From JAAUSY01 sp964526735 (GTDB lineage: Bacteria > Chloroflexota > Chloroflexia > Chloroflexales > Chloroflexaceae), in NCBI GenBank assembly GCA_964526735.1, contig CAZGLO010000004.1, forward strand, positions 6,700 through 70,699: a DNA stretch of 64,000 bases, given 5' to 3'. Every line of letters starts with the position of its first letter. Position 1 is the stretch's first letter. A model generated the notes under the pieces. The model made no database searches and was not told the DNA's origin. It worked only from the letters and a program-made list of their open reading frames with translations. A program made the position numbers and the translations under genes. Positions 62,501 to 64,000 of this stretch are shown here, one piece after another.

Positions 62501-63850
62501 CTACCGGAGGTATGAGGGAAGGATTTTCATTTGTTTGCGGTATTTGGCGACGGTGCGTCGTGCGACCGCATACCCGCGCTCCTGCAGCAATCGGGAGAGT
62601 TCTTGGTCGCTGAGGGGAGCGGTCTCTTGCTCAATCAGTTCCCGCAAGACATCTTGCACCCCGCGCGCGGCCACGAAAAACTCGCTCAAGGGGAGCAGCG
62701 TGCGGTCGGGGAGGATCGCTGTTTTTTCCGCCACAGCACGGCTTACGGTCGACTCGTGCAGCCCCAACTCTTGGGCAATCTCGGCGCGGGTCATGGGGGC
62801 CAGGTGGCGGACGCCATGGTGTAAGAATGCTTCCTGCCGTGCCACAATCGCTTTTCCAATCTGCAGGAGGGTTGACTCGCGTTGGCGGAGGTTTGAGAGA
62901 AATACTCGCGTCCGAGAGACGTATTCGCGCACATGCTCACGTTCTTCCTCTCCCAATGACGACATATTTTGCGCCAATTCGCGGTAGAGCGGGTTCATCC
63001 GCAATAACCGCCGCGGCGATTGCAAAACCTCAACCGTAAACTCACCTTCCTTCTCGACAATGGAGAGATCAGGGGTGCGGTAGCGGGTGTCGTCGGGGGA
63101 AGAGGCGCGGGGAGCGGTGCCAAGCGACTGGATTGGGTAGGGCCACAAGTGCTCTTGAACGAATGCATACACCCGCTCCACCTCTTCGGTGGTGATGTGC
63201 AACAACCGCGCAATTTGCTTCATATGGCGCTTGCCCAACTCATCCATCGCCTGATCGACCACCTCGTAGGCATGCGGACATGTTACCCCTTGCTGGGCGA
63301 GGTGGGTGATTTGGGCGAGAAGACATTCGCGGGTGTCGCGCGTGGCAACGCCAGGCGGGGCCGTCTCCCGCAATACCGAGAGGACATGCTCAACGCGCGC
63401 CGGGGAAATACCCAGTGAGATGGCAATGTCCGACGGCTCCTCAACCAAGAACCCCTGCTCATCCAAACTGCCAACAAGCATCTCGGCGATGGGGTGATCG
63501 GCTTCGTCAAGCGCAAGATAGAGATCAAGCAATAACGACTCACTCATCTGACGCGGAGCCGCTACCAACAATAATTGGTCAACATCTCCCTCAGAGCTAC
63601 TCGCCTGCTCACTCCCTGACACCTCAGGCTGCGATGCGCACTGCAAACAGATGCCTTCCATCATCGGGCCACCACATATCGCACACGGCGGCTCATCAAG
63701 CTCAAGCTCCTCAAGCGAGGGGTTCTCTGCCAGCTCCTGTTGGATAGCATGCAGAAGCGCCGTGTGAGGAAGTGCAAGCAGTTGGGCAAGGTTGAGGAGA
63801 GCGGGGTTGGCCTGCATCTCCATCTGAGGGGCCATGAACATGTCAAGCAT
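62501..63850 (-). CDS. rpoN: RNA polymerase sigma-54 factor with zinc-ribbon insertion
   Basis: 449 residues from ATG 63850, preceded by GGAGGAG; the upstream ATG 63889 overlaps the transcript start region. Region I opens MLDMFMAPQMEMQANPALLN with the Leu-rich activator-contact pattern. Region II here carries CAICGGPMMEGICLQC (Cys56, 59, 68, 71), a zinc ribbon not usual in RpoN. The core-binding domain follows. The promoter-binding HTH lies near LTRAEIAQELGLHESTVSRAV-like residues ~340-360, and the RpoN box ARRTVAKYR is at ~427-435. It recognises -24/-12 promoters and needs activators such as the NtrC-type protein at 54525. Confidence 0.96.
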   Translation of the reverse strand: MLDMFMAPQMEMQANPALLNLAQLLALPHTALLHAIQQELAENPSLEELELDEPPCAICGGPMMEGICLQCASQPEVSGSEQASSSEGDVDQLLLVAAPRQMSESLLLDLYLALDEADHPIAEMLVGSLDEQGFLVEEPSDIAISLGISPARVEHVLSVLRETAPPGVATRDTRECLLAQITHLAQQGVTCPHAYEVVDQAMDELGKRHMKQIARLLHITTEEVERVYAFVQEHLWPYPIQSLGTAPRASSPDDTRYRTPDLSIVEKEGEFTVEVLQSPRRLLRMNPLYRELAQNMSSLGEEEREHVREYVSRTRVFLSNLRQRESTLLQIGKAIVARQEAFLHHGVRHLAPMTRAEIAQELGLHESTVSRAVAEKTAILPDRTLLPLSEFFVAARGVQDVLRELIEQETAPLSDQELSRLLQERGYAVARRTVAKYRKQMKILPSYLR

Positions 63851-63901
63851 AAACGCTCCTCCACCATATATATCACCACTATACACCATATCCGATTTCC
63901 G

Positions 63902-63930
63902 ATTATAGTTGAGAGTACGTCGGTTTGCAA
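63902..63930 (-). promoter_or_regulatory. Promoter of rpoN
   Basis: Minus strand TTGCAA and TATAAT spaced by 17 nt, an almost ideal sigma-70 promoter. Transcription starts near 63895, leaving a ~45-nt leader with the GGAGGAG site. Beyond it (63931-64000) nothing was recognised. Confidence 0.7.
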
Positions 63931-64000
63931 CTGGTGTTGCACAACAGCTAGGGCTACGTCAAAGTCCGGTTCATAGAGTATCATTCCAAAAACATCGCCA

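Noticed and set aside
54525..63850. Sigma-54 (-24/-12) promoters near rpoN and its activator
   Set aside because: No TGGCAC-N5-TTGC pattern was found in the intergenic stretches examined; a matrix scan would be needed.
63661..63984. 107-residue minus-strand ORF at the right edge
   Set aside because: Runs through the rpoN promoter and into rpoN in another frame.
1..64000. tRNA genes and CRISPR arrays
   Set aside because: No T-arm or cloverleaf pattern and no regularly spaced direct repeats were seen by eye; the hairpin at 24922-24960 with GGGTCGAAACCC only resembles a T-arm.

Overview
The window is a 64 kb piece of a moderately GC-rich bacterial chromosome, broken by two short runs of N, so it comes from a draft assembly. 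Gene content points to Chloroflexota, possibly close to Ardenticatenia. The hints are a Ser/Thr-kinase-like receptor with TolB propellers, HEAT and STAND repeat proteins, a zinc-ribbon FHA protein, GAF histidine kinases and the rpmH-rnpA-yidC-jag block. The phylum call is inference from gene families, not a phylogeny. No rRNA, tRNA, CRISPR array, transposase or phage structural gene was found.

Layout. 1-5.2 kb: two divergent GAF histidine kinases and a cytoplasmic double-amidase protein. 5.3-12.5 kb: metabolism and housekeeping (URO-D family enzyme, Nudix, serS, epoxide-hydrolase-like enzyme, O-methyltransferase, FAD oxidoreductase with a long disordered tail). 12.6-17.1 kb: a STAND/NACHT-type ATPase with a very long helical-repeat array. 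17.3-19.7 kb: pgk (interrupted by an assembly gap), an orphan zinc-finger anti-sigma protein and a DUF2892 membrane protein. 19.8-26.5 kb: a surface polysaccharide cluster (two GT4 glycosyltransferases, Wzm/Wzt exporter, O-antigen-ligase-like protein). 26.8-36 kb: a giant kinase-like receptor with three extracellular six-bladed propellers, a HEAT-repeat protein and a secreted glycoside-hydrolase-like protein. 36-38.8 kb: asd and a secreted Ig-repeat protein (second gap).

38.9-44.3 kb: FHA protein, then jag, yidC, rnpA and rpmH (the last too short for a normal ORF cutoff), then a three-S1-domain RNA-binding protein. 44.5-46.7 kb: a ChlI-like AAA+ ATPase and a ChlD-like VWA protein overlapping by 4 nt, with an A10 run carrying a dnaX-type slippery heptamer. 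A -1 frameshift would make one ChlD-length protein. 47-50.1 kb: an active/inactive M16 peptidase pair and aroQ. 50.3-54.5 kb: a TPR-CHAT protease and a downstream two-helix membrane protein with their own promoter and more AT-rich codon use; this is the best candidate for a conflict or cell-death cassette. 54.5-57.6 kb: a sigma-54 activator and a divergent receiver-PAS histidine kinase. 57.6-63.9 kb: stress and membrane proteins (DUF2383, FNT channel, lipid kinase, OsmC, HdeD, PsiE) and rpoN with a zinc-ribbon insertion.

Several intergenic promoters fit TTGnnn-N17-TAnnnT closely, and they help choose start codons (1115, 26404, 47071, 50317, 63850). Most ends of convergent genes carry strong hairpins. 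A recurring trait is in-frame low-complexity repetition in protein tails (FAD enzyme, Wzm, YidC, S1 protein).
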